NCBI RefSeq assembly: GCF_024868665.1
Contig: NC_079906.1
Location: forward strand, 11,356,833 to 11,420,832
From: Triplophysa rosa
Taxonomy: Eukaryota; Chordata; Actinopteri; Cypriniformes; Nemacheilidae
Direction of reading: 5' to 3'
Length of the DNA: 64,000 bases
The notes below the pieces were generated by a model. It searched no databases. It was given only the letters and a program-made list of their open reading frames with translations, and had not been told where the DNA came from. How positions within the stretch are numbered: the stretch's first letter is position 1; each line of letters begins with the position of its first letter. Of this stretch, positions 36,447 to 49,880 are shown piece by piece. The translations under genes were made by a program, and so were the position numbers.

Positions 36447-39400
36447 GGTATTTAATCATTTTCATGCTAAGACCGACCTGGGGACATTCGGAGCACCACT
36501 GGTGAGAAAACCACCGGCTTATTACCAAAATTCTTATTTCTGAGGATGAGACAATTAGGCAAAACTTGTAGGATTAATCACATCCAGAGTATGTTTTCAG
36601 GATATCACCTCAAGACAACGGCGAGCACAGTGGCTGGGTGAGCAAGGGGGGAAAAAGTGCAGGGGAGAAGAAAGTCCTCATTAACAACAGTGGCTTCGCA
36701 AATTGAACGGATGCACAATTCATCACGTCCTCTCTCCCCAGCCGGTAGAAGCAGGAAGGCCAGCCGAACCAACTAATGACCTGGAAATAGTTCCTCTAGG
36801 CTTCCTGTAATGATGCGGCTGCTTGGGATTTCTTTTTTAATTTGGTCCTTAAGAAAATAACAATCCTCCGTGGCAAGTGCTCATTATGAGCCGGTTGTCG
36901 TGGGTGACCATTAGGAAGTGAAAATAACCTTGCTCGTTTGCGGCCAGCAAAAACACTTAAGTTGGAAGACCCCGAGGCCAGGCATGTGCGTAAAGGATGA
37001 AATGTTCGAAAATAACTGCGCTTTTTCAACGGTAAAACCTGCCAGTGTGATTTGAGTGGAAAGAATGAATGCGAGCATTGAGTTCGGTGCTAACTTTAAA
37101 TGATTCCAGTGGGCATTATGAAGTAATGTTACTTTTAGAGACGCGGCATGACAAAATATTGAAGGTCCTAGAAACCCCAGTGATGTACACGTTAAAATAA
37201 TAATTACAAATTAACCCATTCTTTTCCCCACAGATTATCTGACGCAGCCAAAAACCCATAAGGCAGATACTTTTAATAAAGTTGATCTCTATTTACCACA
37301 AAATAGCAATTTTCCAGAAAATAACTGATCTACAACATAATGATGTTACTTCTGTTTGGGGTCCAATTTGCCTCAGCAAATAATGCAGAAAATGCAATCA
37401 AATTGTCTAAAGAGACAATTAGTATATCCCTACAATACATAGTGTACTTCAATTAGAACGTAATGCACATAACTGGCATTATAATAGCTACCATAATGTC
37501 AATTACGTTATTTCAAAGCATTAAATTCTTCCACATATTAAACTGATCTATGCAACATATAAGACAAACAATGCATCCTGTCATGGAATGATCCCTATAG
37601 GAATAATCACCATAGTAATCTCTAAAGTAATAAAGAATACAGCCATATTATAATTCACAAGCAATATTGTAAATTCCCAAGCGGCTGCATGAAAAGCCCA
37701 TTACTGGTGTGGGTAGTATATTGTGGTGTTATCACACTGGGGGCTGTTTAAAATGAAGGGCTGGTCACACTGGTGGCGAGCACAGAGAGACGCTTTTCTC
37801 CAGTCACTCTTCATACCCATGGGCACGTTAATCCAATCTCAACCCATCACAGACACACTCACAACACTTACAGGCCACACAAAAACACACTAACATCCAA
37901 ACAAAACTACACACAACCACAATGAACTAATACAGTATATTGCACGTTTCACTAAATGACATTTACAGACATTTAAAGGCAACAGAAATACCTTACGCGT
38001 CTTAACTCATATGAATCGCGAAAAAAATCTAAGTTTCACGCACCCCAATTTGCGTTCGTTTCCATGACAAAATTAAAGTCCACCACTGCACGTGCTGAGG
38101 GTTATTAGTTCACAGGAGCTGAATTTTCTCTTTAACCAGCACTCTTTTGTCGTTTGTAGGTGGGCTGGAAAAACCGTTCACACGCTGTCTAAATAAGCAG
38201 GCCACGGATTCTTTAGAACTACATTTCCCATACGGCACAATACATACGCAACGACGTTCATACAGCTTCACCGTGCGCAGCGGCCTTAACGTCGTTTATT
38301 TCAGTTTGATGCGCTATAAATGTTATCTGCTACGCAGTCTTTTCCATCAATATCAATAAAGTATTATTGCTATATATTTTTTAAAGTCGTTGACATGATA
38401 ATCATGGTAATCATTATTGTAGGCTAAATTATTTTTGCCACAATAATCCTGTAGTTAGACAAATCAACAAAATTTTACTAAACAAACAGTTAATATTATA
38501 GTATTTTATTAATATTTATAATATCAAATAGAATAAGAGAGATTTATCTCTATTGTAGTTTTGTTTCAAATTTTTGCATTTTATATGTCAACTACCCAAC
38601 TACTTCTTTTGCATGACTCCACTGGCAAAATCAGCAGCCGCAACTTCAAAAAATACTGAGTGCGCCTTTATTTACATGAAAATGGCTTATAATCACAATA
38701 ATAAAACCAAGGCTCTCAGATTACACAGTTCAGTGGTGTAATGGTTCTAACAGCAGCCATACCCAAAGGCCCAAAACATGCAACAAAAATATACAGCATA
38801 ATAAATTGATAATACTGAAATTTAATTAGAACAAGTGAAAATCTACAGCTTGTCATAGAATCCTTGAATGATCTCACTCCTCATTACAAGCTTTATACCA
38901 GTACTAGGCTATAGTCTTGTCCGCACTGAATTGTTGGTTCATCATTAGTGTTTATTAATTTATTCCATTTCCTGTTTATCATTTCTTCCCCATTCCAGCC
39001 AGGCTTTTCAAGCACTTTGTAATGCTGCGGTGTCTGCTATACATTAAATGAAAAAACTTAATGCACTGTCGTTAAAGCAGTAAACATAATAAAACCAAAA
39101 TGTACAGACACTATATTGTGAGAGCTCTCTATTTCAGTCATTGATCTGACCCTGTCCCCTCTTATCATAAAGCATGTCCATAGTGTCTCCGTCAACAGCT
39201 TCCTCCTTAATGTGATATCTCTCTGATTACTGCATCCACTCCCCGGCCCTCCCTCCAACCCTTTAATGCACACAACACTTTCAAAAAGCATTTGTTTCTC
39301 TCAAGATCAAAATAACACCAGGCCTTCCGTGGGGAAAGAGGCATTATGGTTCCTTTTTTAAAGGGGCTCTCCAGGGACCGACATTGATTCATTAATGAAT

Positions 39401-42400
39401 GGAAGTGGGCAGACAAAATGGATCTCTTCCCCGTCGCAGATATGTTTGCACGCTTCCCCTTAACACGGTCCCTCGTAGCATTGCGTTGCATGTGATTACA
39501 CAGCGGGAAGAGGGAGATGTTTGCATCTTCATAAAATATTCATCGCCGGGGCTGGAAGGGTTGCCTGCGTGGATCAGCCCACACAGAGAAGAGGATTGAG
39601 CCAAAGATACTGTGAACGATATTGTTGTGTTGAATCACATGACCCCTGAAACATTGGGTATGATAAAATGTATTTATTACCTCATATTTGAGGTGGAGGT
39701 GGTCAATGCCTTTTTGCCTAAGGGTTGACTTTCTGTATGATTTGCAATTAATATGTTTCCATATGAGCACACATAACACACGTTCAGTGGGTTACTAAGA
39801 ATTATCACGCATCAAAACATTCCAGTCTAAGTGTGAAACACGTAAACCCATGGTTTCTGAAATCATAACATCTCCATATTTACTCATTAAAGCACATCAT
39901 TTGGCGAAGACATACATTATCATTAATTAATTTAAATACTTGCTTTTTAACATGTCTTTATTGAGTTGTTAATGATGATGAATATTTAAATGTGAATCAT
40001 AATCATATTAATTGCATGTTTCCAGGGGATGACCATAATTAAAATAATTTACACTTACAATATTTGACAAAGAGAAACATCTTAGTGTATATTTAGGGCA
40101 TTACATTGGATGACTAAATTGAACTATACTCTCCTGATTAAAAAGTAGTTTTGGTTTTATTTAAAATGTCCATCAGCTTTGTTCCTTATTCTCATGAGTG
40201 TAGCTATAGTATGAAATTAATTATGAGTGGATGTGCTTAAAGGAATTATGAAAATGACCTTTGTTCCACATTTGTCTTTTTAAATATTGTTTTGAGGACG
40301 TGCCAGTAGATGTCACTGTTCCAATAACAGCAGAGCGTCGCCTTGTACTGTACATGGACCTTTTGTGTTGTAGTAAGATCTAAATTAACACTGTGAAATA
40401 AATATTCGACTTTTATGGTTGTTGATGTAACATAACCTGACTGAGCATTTAAAACATTGCAAAACACGAAAAAAAAATAAGATAAGCAGCATCTTACATC
40501 ACCAGAGGCCTCGGACAAAATCACATTATTGTGACAATCTCTAAATGAAGCACTTGACAGCTAGCCCTGCTATCACTGCATATTCTTACCTTTGACAGTG
40601 AGGAGAGGGTGAGTTGATGGAGGGAGAGCAAGAAAGCAAGGCAGAGAAGCTTGTCAGAGGAATAATACTGCTGCCTTGGTATCTTCTAAATTGACTGGGT
40701 GACAAACATGTCTGTCAAAGCTGTGCCAATATAGTTTAGGGCCTCTCGTGATGGGGCACACACCCAATGACAGAAGCAGGTCATTTCCACCGGCTGGCCA
40801 CATAAATCCACAGTCTGGCCCCTGTCCTACTGCTGAGCCTGCAGAACACCGAACAAATGAACACACGTGTACGCAAGCACATGCAGACAGGCGTTGTTTA
40901 GAAAATACTGACAACTGTAAAGCATCACTCAGAAATTCACGCACTTGGACTTGTAGACAGAAACAGGAAGAGACGAAAATGATTAGGTACGTATACATGC
41001 ACAGAGGAGACCGGGGCTATAGTTGAAGCGTCAGAAGTGCCATTTTTCAGGATGGGGAAAGTTGTCACACTGTACAAAACTAAAACATTACAATACAGTA
41101 TTTGTTGGCCTAAACAATGATTTATATCAATATCATTACCATACGTTTCCTTTTAGTGTTGTATAAGAGTTGATGACTTAGCCCATTTATAATAGTGTTG
41201 AAAGAAATCCCTCTTTACATGCTGTCTGACTTTTAAAAAATCCCCAATATATTTAAAATATACTGCCAGTATTAGTTCAGCGTTGGAGGAAAGAGGCTTA
41301 ATGCATTCAGACTTGTTCAATTTAAGATTCAAGGTTATAAAACAACAAAATAGCTTCCCATGTCAAGACCAAGCAAACCAGAATCCAAATAGTTAAATCA
41401 GACTCCTTTATTCAACTCGAATATTTCCTGAGTGATAAACTGAATAGAGATAGCACAGATAGTCCTCATAACTCGCTCTAAAACACACATAGTGGCAAAC
41501 GCCCCACTCACTCCCTCTCTCTGAAATGCTAATACCTCTCCAGGTTTCACAGCGCTCCTACAGTAACATGCATTGACAGTCCATGTAGCCCCCATTTCTC
41601 CGGAAGGCTGAAAAAGCCCACTTGCAGTGCCTCTGTTTAGAGCGGAAACGTATTAATGTTTCAGTATGTACGGACCATGATCAAATATGCGCTTAAAAGA
41701 TGCCTGAGCCAGCGGCTGGTGTGGAATGTTAAAACACTGTACATCTTCAAGGTTATCTGGGGGGACAGGAACCTTTTTCCATATCCGCTTGTGCCTCCTT
41801 CCTTTGAACGGTTTGCAACGGTTGAAGGTGACTTTTAAAAAGCGAAGCCAAGTTCCTGTCTGTGCTCGCTGCCTCGTGCACTTTTTTAATGGCTCGGAGA
41901 CGGCTGGAGTGAGTCGTTTATGGGGTCAGGTAGCTGTTATGGGGTTTAAAGGTGGGTCAGCTTCAGGCAGTCCCGCGTACAGTAACGGCGAGGCTTTCAC
42001 CCACAATAGCTGTCATCCGAGAGGGGGTCATTTTCTCAGCTTGTGCCGTGATATTAAAATTAGGTCATCATCTTTGCTGCACGGGCCACTTTCCCTCCGC
42101 CATAGATCACCACAGGCCCACTCCTGGCTCCTCATTACACCATATTTGGTCAATAAGTCATTAACATGTCGCAGAGGATGTTAATAAGCATTCCGCACGA
42201 GATGAGCGCGAAAAATGTGCTTGTGTCAGTGTGTATGTATGGTGGCGGGGGGGGGGGCAAAGGACTATTTCCTGTAAATGACATGTTGTACTGTATAAAG
42301 AAAGCATCCTCAATGACCAAAACTACTTCTAAACTCCTTGGACTTTACAGATCTGATTCAACAGAGTGCATTTGAGGTTAAATCTTACACCGGGTGTCAC

Positions 42401-42931
42401 TTCCTGTGAGTGTCATTGGTCAATACAGTTGACCTTTAACCCTCTTCGCCACAAAGCAATCCATGAAACAGGTTGAAATCAGGTTTAGACAGTTCGGCAT
42501 GGTGCCTTTGTGGCATTTTAATTTTACTGCATAAACAAACAACGCCCTGGGCTAGCACAGACTGCTTACACAACCCCAGGCTCTTCTCATTTAACTGCAC
42601 TTGCATAGTTTATCACACTGCACTCCACATTTGGATGAAAAACACTTTTCGGTTGATGCTTAAAGGATGTTTCAGCTGACCGGTGTTTGGATGAGGGGGC
42701 AAACCAGAACGAAAAACATACTATTAGTTAAATGTAATTTTTAAATGATATTGAGGCCTGCAGGAGTTCAGGTACTGTATTTTGGTAAAATTGCCCATTT
42801 ATGAGGAAACTGTGTGTACGGCTGGATTCAAGCTGGTAACACTTTAGTATCTCAGAACATTATCAAGACTCAGTTTGTTTCTGGAGGCATAAATGTAGAT
42901 TTTTGAACTTCTGTTTTTTTGTAAAATAGAA
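36447..42931. other. 6.4 kb without recognisable transposons
   Basis: The longest stretch of the window in which I recognise no interspersed repeat. The sequence is complex, with TAAT-rich (39865-40060) and GC-richer (39200-39600, 41880-42180) parts. Open frames are short except a 152-codon frame (41726-42184), which overlaps shorter frames on the same strand and has no domain. Small G-run at 42247-42258. It is a candidate for regulatory DNA by inference only. Confidence 0.4.
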
Positions 42932-43208
42932 TTAAAGGGATAGTGCACCCCAAAATGAAAATTCTCTCATTATTTACTTACCCTTAAGTTGTTTCAAACC
43001 TGTTTAAAAGTGTAATAGTTTCTCTGTCACGATCAACACAAAAGAAGATATTTTGAAGTATGCAGGAAACTAAACAGTTCTGGGACACCATTGACTACCA
43101 TAGTAATAGTTTTTCCTGCTGTGGTAGACAATAGTGCCCCAGCACTGTTTGTAGAACAGTGAATAAATGGTGGGCTAATTTTCATTTTTAGGTGAACTGT
43201 CCCTTTAA
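42932..43208. mobile_element. Angel-like palindromic MITE
   Basis: TTAAAGGGATAGTGCACCCC to AGGTGAACTGTCCCTTTAA. It is of the subfamily with a CCATTGACTACCATAGTA centre and GTTGTTTCAAACC arm. The right arm is shortened. Confidence 0.85.
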
Positions 43209-45568
43209 GTCAATTCAAAACACTAAAATATACTAGTTTCAAATGATATGCCATTATGCCTCTACATTATATTCCAGAGGTATTAGGGTGAGCTGTATGG
43301 CATTCCTAAGTAGGCAAATTGATAATGTACTTTACTGTATTGTACTGTAAATATATTTTGAAGTCTAAAATCATGAAAAAAATCATAATGTTCAAAATAA
43401 GGTAATCTCAACCGAAAGCATCTATGGCTTACTAAAAATACATACATAATAGCCTATATAATAATAAAATTATTATGACTCGCTACTCAGTTTATAGTCA
43501 ACAAAAACATTGTATTAACATGAATGCAGCATAATGAAATTCTATGGGGCAAGAGATTCTGTAGGGGTTAAAGTAACCTACTTATGTGTAGATCATATTT
43601 TATTTAAGTGCTTAAATTATCTCAACATTTAATTATTCATTATTTGATCTGTAAAGCCATATGATTTTTTTCTTGTATTACTACACCAAAACTTCGGTAT
43701 TGATCCCAAAATTTTCCTTTAATCACATTCTTCATTTTATCCATTGAATTTTTAGGACTGTAGCTTTGTACAGTATGTACAGCATTTTCCATTTCCACAT
43801 GAATTGATTTCGCGTTAGATGTCATAATAACCTGTAAGATCATCAGCTGCATCGGGCCAAAGGCAGCCGTCACTTTAACAGCAGCCATTGTCACGACCCA
43901 TGCTCTCGTTTTCTTTAACACACGCGCGTGTAGAGTAACATTTACGACCCACTCCGTCCAGCACGGGTGGATTACAGCAAAATCAACCCAAACCTGGTTT
44001 CCCAACTCCACTCATCTGACGACTCGCTCCCAGAACACAACACAGCAACGAGAAAGCGCATTATGAGCGCTGCCCTGTTATTTTATTATATTTTCTTCTC
44101 TTTGATTTAATTTATTTTTCCTTGCTTTTTTCTTGAGTGCCTTCTTCCTGCTTGTGAAAATGGGGTTTATATTGATGAGCTAGGCCCCACTATTGATTTC
44201 CCATCACTCTGGTGTGGACATTTTCTGGTCTATTATACTACACTTGCAGCATATTCCCACAGCAGCTGTAAACTGGATATATGGACAACCTGACCTTGGC
44301 AATATGGAGATAATGAAATATCCTTAATGACCCTCTCGCAAAGATTTTACAGGCAGCGCTATAGACTGCCTGCCCATGTACAATAATAGCACGGGCACAA
44401 GTGGCTTTTTCTTCCCAAAGCCCTACAAAACTCAGTGAGCTCATAATACTTGCCTATCAAAGCTGGTTGAATAGGTCTTGATTGTACATACATCTCATTA
44501 TTTTGACGTATAAGTGATAAACAAAAAGGCCTGGCTAAGACTATACATTTGTATAAACTAACAGCACGATGTGCAAATGAAATCCGCCGGTTGTCAAAAT
44601 TACATGCTACCTCATTCCCTAACAAGTATTGGTCGAAAAAAGCAGGAAGGATAATGATAAGGCATTTCCGATCCTATTACTATCGGGAATCTAAGAAGCA
44701 TGTTGAACGCGTCTGGGCCTTGCTGCGCGAGTTGAAAACTCGGCATCGGGTGTATAGATCATTACTTGTCTGACTGTCTGACAGGCCCTTCACTGCTCTG
44801 TGCCTATGGAAGATAATCATCGGCAGAGCCGGGTAACAATGAACTCGTTCCCGCACTCCAGTATTTCCAGGAGAGCACTTCAAACGCACCTCTTCTCCCA
44901 ACACAAAAGAAGCCATCTCCTTTGATGTCACTGTCAAAGACTGAGTTTTGTTTCCGTCGCCTTGCGAAACTCCACCCCTTTCTCTTTTTCGTTCTTCGTC
45001 TCAACTGGAAGAAAGGAGGAAAGTAAGAAGAGATGCGCGGTTCTGAATGGTGAGAAAGAGATTTTCACATGAAAAGCGCACCTGCGTTGTTGCAGAGGCT
45101 CCTGTATACTCCGCTGAGAGGCAATCAAACAAATCCTTCACTTTTAACGTGATCGTCTGGGGACTGCGGCAGCATCTCCGTCAAAACCCCCCAAAAACTA
45201 CAGTTCAACGAGAGAATCTTTGTTTTTTGAGCCAATTAAACCTTCTGCTAATTATTCTCAGCATGTTAGGAGTAGGAGGAGGGGGTATTTGGTAGGGTAG
45301 GTTATTGGTGCTTATTTTTTGAAGGGAATGACAGGGAAAGCCAATTAATAGCGACAGCTGACTGAGAAGAATCAGAATGCATGCAGGTCTGTCCCCTCAC
45401 CACAAACACAACCAGATCCTGAGAGAATCCACAACCATACATGACTGGGTGGGCCATTGCTTTTTGAGGTCTGTAACTTGAAAATGAAGAATTTCTATAA
45501 TAAGGTCTATCAAACATGCTCAGACACTTAAAAGTTTGTTATTTGCTTAGTGAAGAATTTTTAATTAT
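43209..45568. other. unique noncoding sequence with a 123-codon frame
   Basis: The minus-strand frame 43640-44011 is 123 codons. An internal ATG in a good context (ACAATGG) starts a Met-Ala-Ala-Val-Lys segment, but I recognise no family and no supporting promoter. Other frames at 44238-45128 are under 90 codons and overlap on both strands. No repeats are recognised. Confidence 0.35.
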
Positions 45569-45840
45569 TTGTGACCCTGGATCACAAAACCAGTCTTAAG
45601 TAGCACGGGAACATTTTTAGTAAAAGACAAAAATACATTGTGTGGGTCAAAATTATCGATTTTTCTTTTATGCCAAAAATCATTAGGATATTAAGTAAAG
45701 ATCATGTTCCATGAAGATATTTTGTAAATTTCCTACCTTAAATATATAAAAACTTTATTTTTGTGAGTGGCTGGTCTGCCACAGTGCCCCTGATTAACAA
45801 CTTCAAAGGCAATTTTCTCAATATTTTGATTTTTTTGACA
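45569..45840 (-). mobile_element. half-length copy of the 1499-1937 element
   Basis: Begins GTGACCCTGGATCACAAAAC and follows the complement of 1937 back to about 1670, including GGCACTGTGGCAGACCA in complement. It stops at AATATTTTGATTTTTTT. The other terminus is absent. Confidence 0.8.
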
Positions 45841-46055
45841 TTTCATAGTGTGTCATTGTAAAGTTATTTTTAGTTATAGTTGTGTGTTTTAACCATGTTT
45901 TTGAAATGTTAATAATATAAAATTGAGTTTAGAAATGTAATCCTTATTAAAAGAGTTTTATGTTTCAGACTTGGACAAACAAAAGTAACAAAAAACATCA
46001 TACAACTCTGCAAAATGATTCCAGGAGGATGAGATCATTAAGGGAATAGCTTTTG

Positions 46056-46865
46056 TTAAAGGTACAAAAAGGATGGGGAGCGAAGACACACAAGGCTATA
46101 TAATAAATACAATTAAAACAATATTTAATAAACTGGCAGACCGAAATTTGAATAAAATACATTGTGAAAAGAAAAAAATATTTGAATACTTGGATTACTT
46201 CGTAATATTTTTTTATGCATATGTGTATATATCAAAACATTACAATTGCTGTGTCTCGCTGTGGTCTGGAAAAAAAATGTTGTATTTGCATCTAAATTCG
46301 TGATTATAACACCGAGTTCTATTACAGATTGGTGAAAAGTGAGAACCAACGGCTCACTCCACCCCTACAAACACAACCCCCCCCGAACCACTATGGTGGC
46401 TGACACAAAACTAAGATGTCGCCACATGCTTTTTTACCGAAATAGATAACGTATTTAGAAAACACACTCTGTAGAGCAGTTTGTCCGTTTAGGGCTACTT
46501 TAGAAACAACATGACCAATTCCATTTAAGGGGACCCGTGTGTGTGTAGAAATAGCTCATTCTAAGGTAATAAAAACATACCACTTCATCATTTACACATT
46601 TGGCAGACGCTTTTATCCAAAGATACATTGCATTATACTAAACATGTGTTTCTGAGTATGTGCAATTCCTGGTATCGGACCCATGACTTTCGTGTTGCTA
46701 GCACCATGCTCGTTTAACCACTGAGCTACAGGAAATCATGTGAGGTCTATCTACTATGATCTACCATCATTTAAGGTCTTTATACACATCTGGACACAGA
46801 GTTATGTATATTGTATTGCATTTCTTTCAACAGATCCTCCAAAAAATTACACATTGTACCTTTAA
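46056..46865. mobile_element. TTAA-ended DNA element interrupted by a SINE
   Basis: TTAAAGGTACAA at the left end and TTGTACCTTTAA at the right end form the terminal inverted repeat. The right half (46430-46860) matches 18180-18420. The insert at 46595-46764 splits the match exactly where 18345-18350 is continuous. Confidence 0.65.
46595..46764 (-). mobile_element. tRNA-derived SINE with 9-bp TSD
   Basis: On the minus strand the head reads TGTAGCTCAGTGGTTAAAC (A-box type). GGGTCCGATACC (B-box type) follows, and the tail contains GGATAAAAGCGTCTGCCAAA. The duplication CATCATTTA flanks it at 46586-46594 and 46765-46773. A truncated relative on the plus strand is at 61809-61900. Confidence 0.8.
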
Positions 46866-49497
46866 GCAGCCTATGCATATGCATAAAAATACATACAGTA
46901 GCAACCAAAAATGGCAACACATGTCTAAATATGATATTACAAATGTGATTGCAATTCTTTCAAAATTGAATGCAACATTGCAAAAACATCCATGATAGCT
47001 ATGAAAGCGTATTGCATAACAGGATTGACCCAGCTGGCTTCTAATGACTGTAATCAAAGTACCCGAAGAAGAAATAGGAGAGCATGAGACGTGTGGGGGG
47101 AGTAAGAGATGAGAGGAAGAGGTAGTAGATTAATTGATTCTTTCAGCCGTGGTTTAGGATGAAAGAAGAGGTTTTGAGAGGGAATGACATTCAGATTGCA
47201 CCGGTGCCCTGTTCTTGCCGGAGTGGATATCACGGTGAGCACAATGGAGGCTCTCAGGCTTAACATCCGGCTCAGAGGAGCAAAACACTGTGCTCAGCCC
47301 AGCAGGTCGGATGGGCCTCTGCTAAACTGGGTATTATCTCAGATAACCCAGAGTAGTGTTGTGCAAAAATAGCTCAGATGAAATGAATGCCTTTAGCGTC
47401 CACTCAGAATTGCATTGCTTGGATAGTGACTTAAAAACACTCCAAGGTTTTGTTCACACTGCATACAAATCTGATTTTAAAATTCAATATTTTGGACTGA
47501 CTGTCCACTTAGTCATTTTAAATATGATCCATTTCAGAAAGTGTACAGTAATCAATATCCAATGTATATACTGAATTACATTGGTTTGATTTACGTTTTC
47601 TTTCTTTTCTGCAAGAGAACACAACAAAGTGCATTTCGGCTCCAGACAATTTTGTGACCACTGAATTTTAAAAACTAAAGGATTTAAGTTGTATATACCA
47701 AAGATTCAGATTTTCGCAGCCTGTTTCAACACATTCAGCACCCAACAAGCTCTCATTAGTCTGTGCAATGCACACTTTCACCTCCATCTCTCTCCTTTTC
47801 CCCTCGCCCACCCTCCGTCCTTCTCGCTCGCTGTGTTTTGAGCATAAAGCAGCCCGCTGCTGATATTAGAGAGATCACATATCGGCCGGCTGACATATTT
47901 CGAATGTATCGCAGATTAATAGCGTATCACTGTGAGAGATCTACAAAAACCATTAGTAAGCCTGACACTTTGACGTCAGATTTTTAAAAATTCCCAAGTA
48001 ATCTTTTTGATTTATGGAAGTGTGTCCAGGTTCATCGAGAGTGATTTCAGATTTATCACGTCCTGGTTAGAATTATTAATGATTTTCAATTTGTAAATCT
48101 GATGCTGGCGGTGTCCGTGGGAGCTCGGTTGAATCGGTAAGAGCTGACACCGGGGTCTGCTGCTTGTTCCTGGAGCGCCGATTACTTTATCAAACCATCG
48201 CCCGCTTTGATTTACATTTTACTTCTTTTCTGCTTCCTCTACCTCTCTCTAACCTTTCCGTCTCTCTCCTCTCGCGCTTTTATTCATCCACCCACCACCT
48301 CAGTGTACTCCGCTCTGGCTTCTTCTCTCGTGCTGTAATTACAGTGTCATCTTTAATTGTATCTCTGGAAGCCTCCAAGTCTTTAAAGTCAAATTTCATT
48401 CTTCTGAGCCTTGGGGATAAAGATTGGCTTTTGAATTTTCCGGGCATATAATAATAGGGATTTCCTTCTGAACAAACTCTACTCACACGCGTGGCCTTCG
48501 TTTTAGTGGGTACATGTCTCTGACGCTTTTTCCGTGGTTGATTTTGTCTGCATCGGATTATGAAATAGCTTGCAGCCATTTATCTAATATAGTCGAGATG
48601 GAGTGTACATCCACTGACATGCAGATGCAATTTTGAGGCATAAAAATATGCCTGTATTGGTGGGGATTACATTTGTCCGCTCATTTTTACATACTAAAGT
48701 GTGGTGGACCAGGTCATTCATGATTCTTTTTTCTTGTCTGATGAGCTTATTAACAGACCTGCAAAATCATAATAAAGCACATCAAGTTCATTCTTACATT
48801 TTGTGTTATTGAATATTTTGTTCAATGCTATTTAAACATTTATAGTTCAATTTTGACTTTAAATTAGCAAATACCATACTACAGACTTGATCTTCAGATT
48901 ATGTGACATTGACTATATTTATCAAAACTGCATGAATCTGTCAAATTCCTCATCATTACAACGACAGCAGACAAGAGTTTCTCAAGGCCTGCAGTTCATG
49001 GGCACAGAAACTAAGATGGCAGCCGGTGGCACAACACCCAGTCAACAGACAGACGATGATGCTCATGACAAGTCAACACATTCATGTTTCGCTGTCTCCC
49101 TCTCTCGCACTCTCTCAATCCCTCTCCTCAGTCTGTGACTTAGTGGTGTATTTACTGGTGATGAAACATGCAGTGAGAAAGTGTTTACAGCGAGTCTTGT
49201 GACAGACGTGAGCGCGGATGGCATTTTAGCGAGGAGACGGTTTATTTCTTCCATTCTGAAATCTTGCATTGTTGTGACACTCCAGCTGAAATAAACGCTC
49301 GAAACCACACAGCGCCGGTTCCACACAAATAATCAAATCTAATCTCACTTCTGCTTCTAAATAGGTTACACTTTTTTATATATACTTTGACCTTAAAGAC
49401 AATGTTGGAAAATTCACTTTGAAACTGCGACTTGGAAAGCTACAGTACAGAAGAAAATACTCATCATTTTAAGATCAAACACAGTCAAGCGACTCTT
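46866..49497. other. unique noncoding sequence, 2.6 kb
   Basis: No repeats are recognised. Pyrimidine-rich parts lie near 47780-47830 and 48220-48300. Frames of 60-99 codons lack domains. Confidence 0.4.
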
Positions 49498-49880
49498 TTA
49501 AAGACGGCATGAAATCAAAATTGAAAAAACATATTTTTTCTGGAGTATTGTAGTGGTTTTTTGTGACTTACAGGTGCACTTTATTATTTTTGTTTAAAAT
49601 CACGCACCCACATAATCTTTAATCAAAAACTTTAACCTCTTCCCCCCTCAAAACGACCACGTATGAAGGCGGGGCTCCAGTGACTGACTGACTGCAAACT
49701 GGCATTCGAATCTGCCTCAATTTTGCTAGCAATGCTCAACTTCCAACAATCCAATCAGTTCTCGATGGACGAAATCAAGTCCCGCACTACATTTTTTTTT
49801 GTTATTTCAGAAGCTGTTCAATCAAATATACGCCACGATATGGAAAAGAAGACAATCGCTACTTCTGTTTCACGATGACT
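49498..49880 (+). mobile_element. probable TTAA-type DNA element, one end seen
   Basis: TTAAAGACGGCATGAAATC resembles the terminus of a fish non-autonomous element. GGCGGGGCTCCAGTGACTG is compatible with its interior. The opposite terminus was not found, so the right limit is approximate. Confidence 0.35.

Noticed and set aside
41726..42184. 152-codon frame as a gene
   Set aside because: No recognisable domain, and overlapping frames of similar quality. No splice or promoter evidence.
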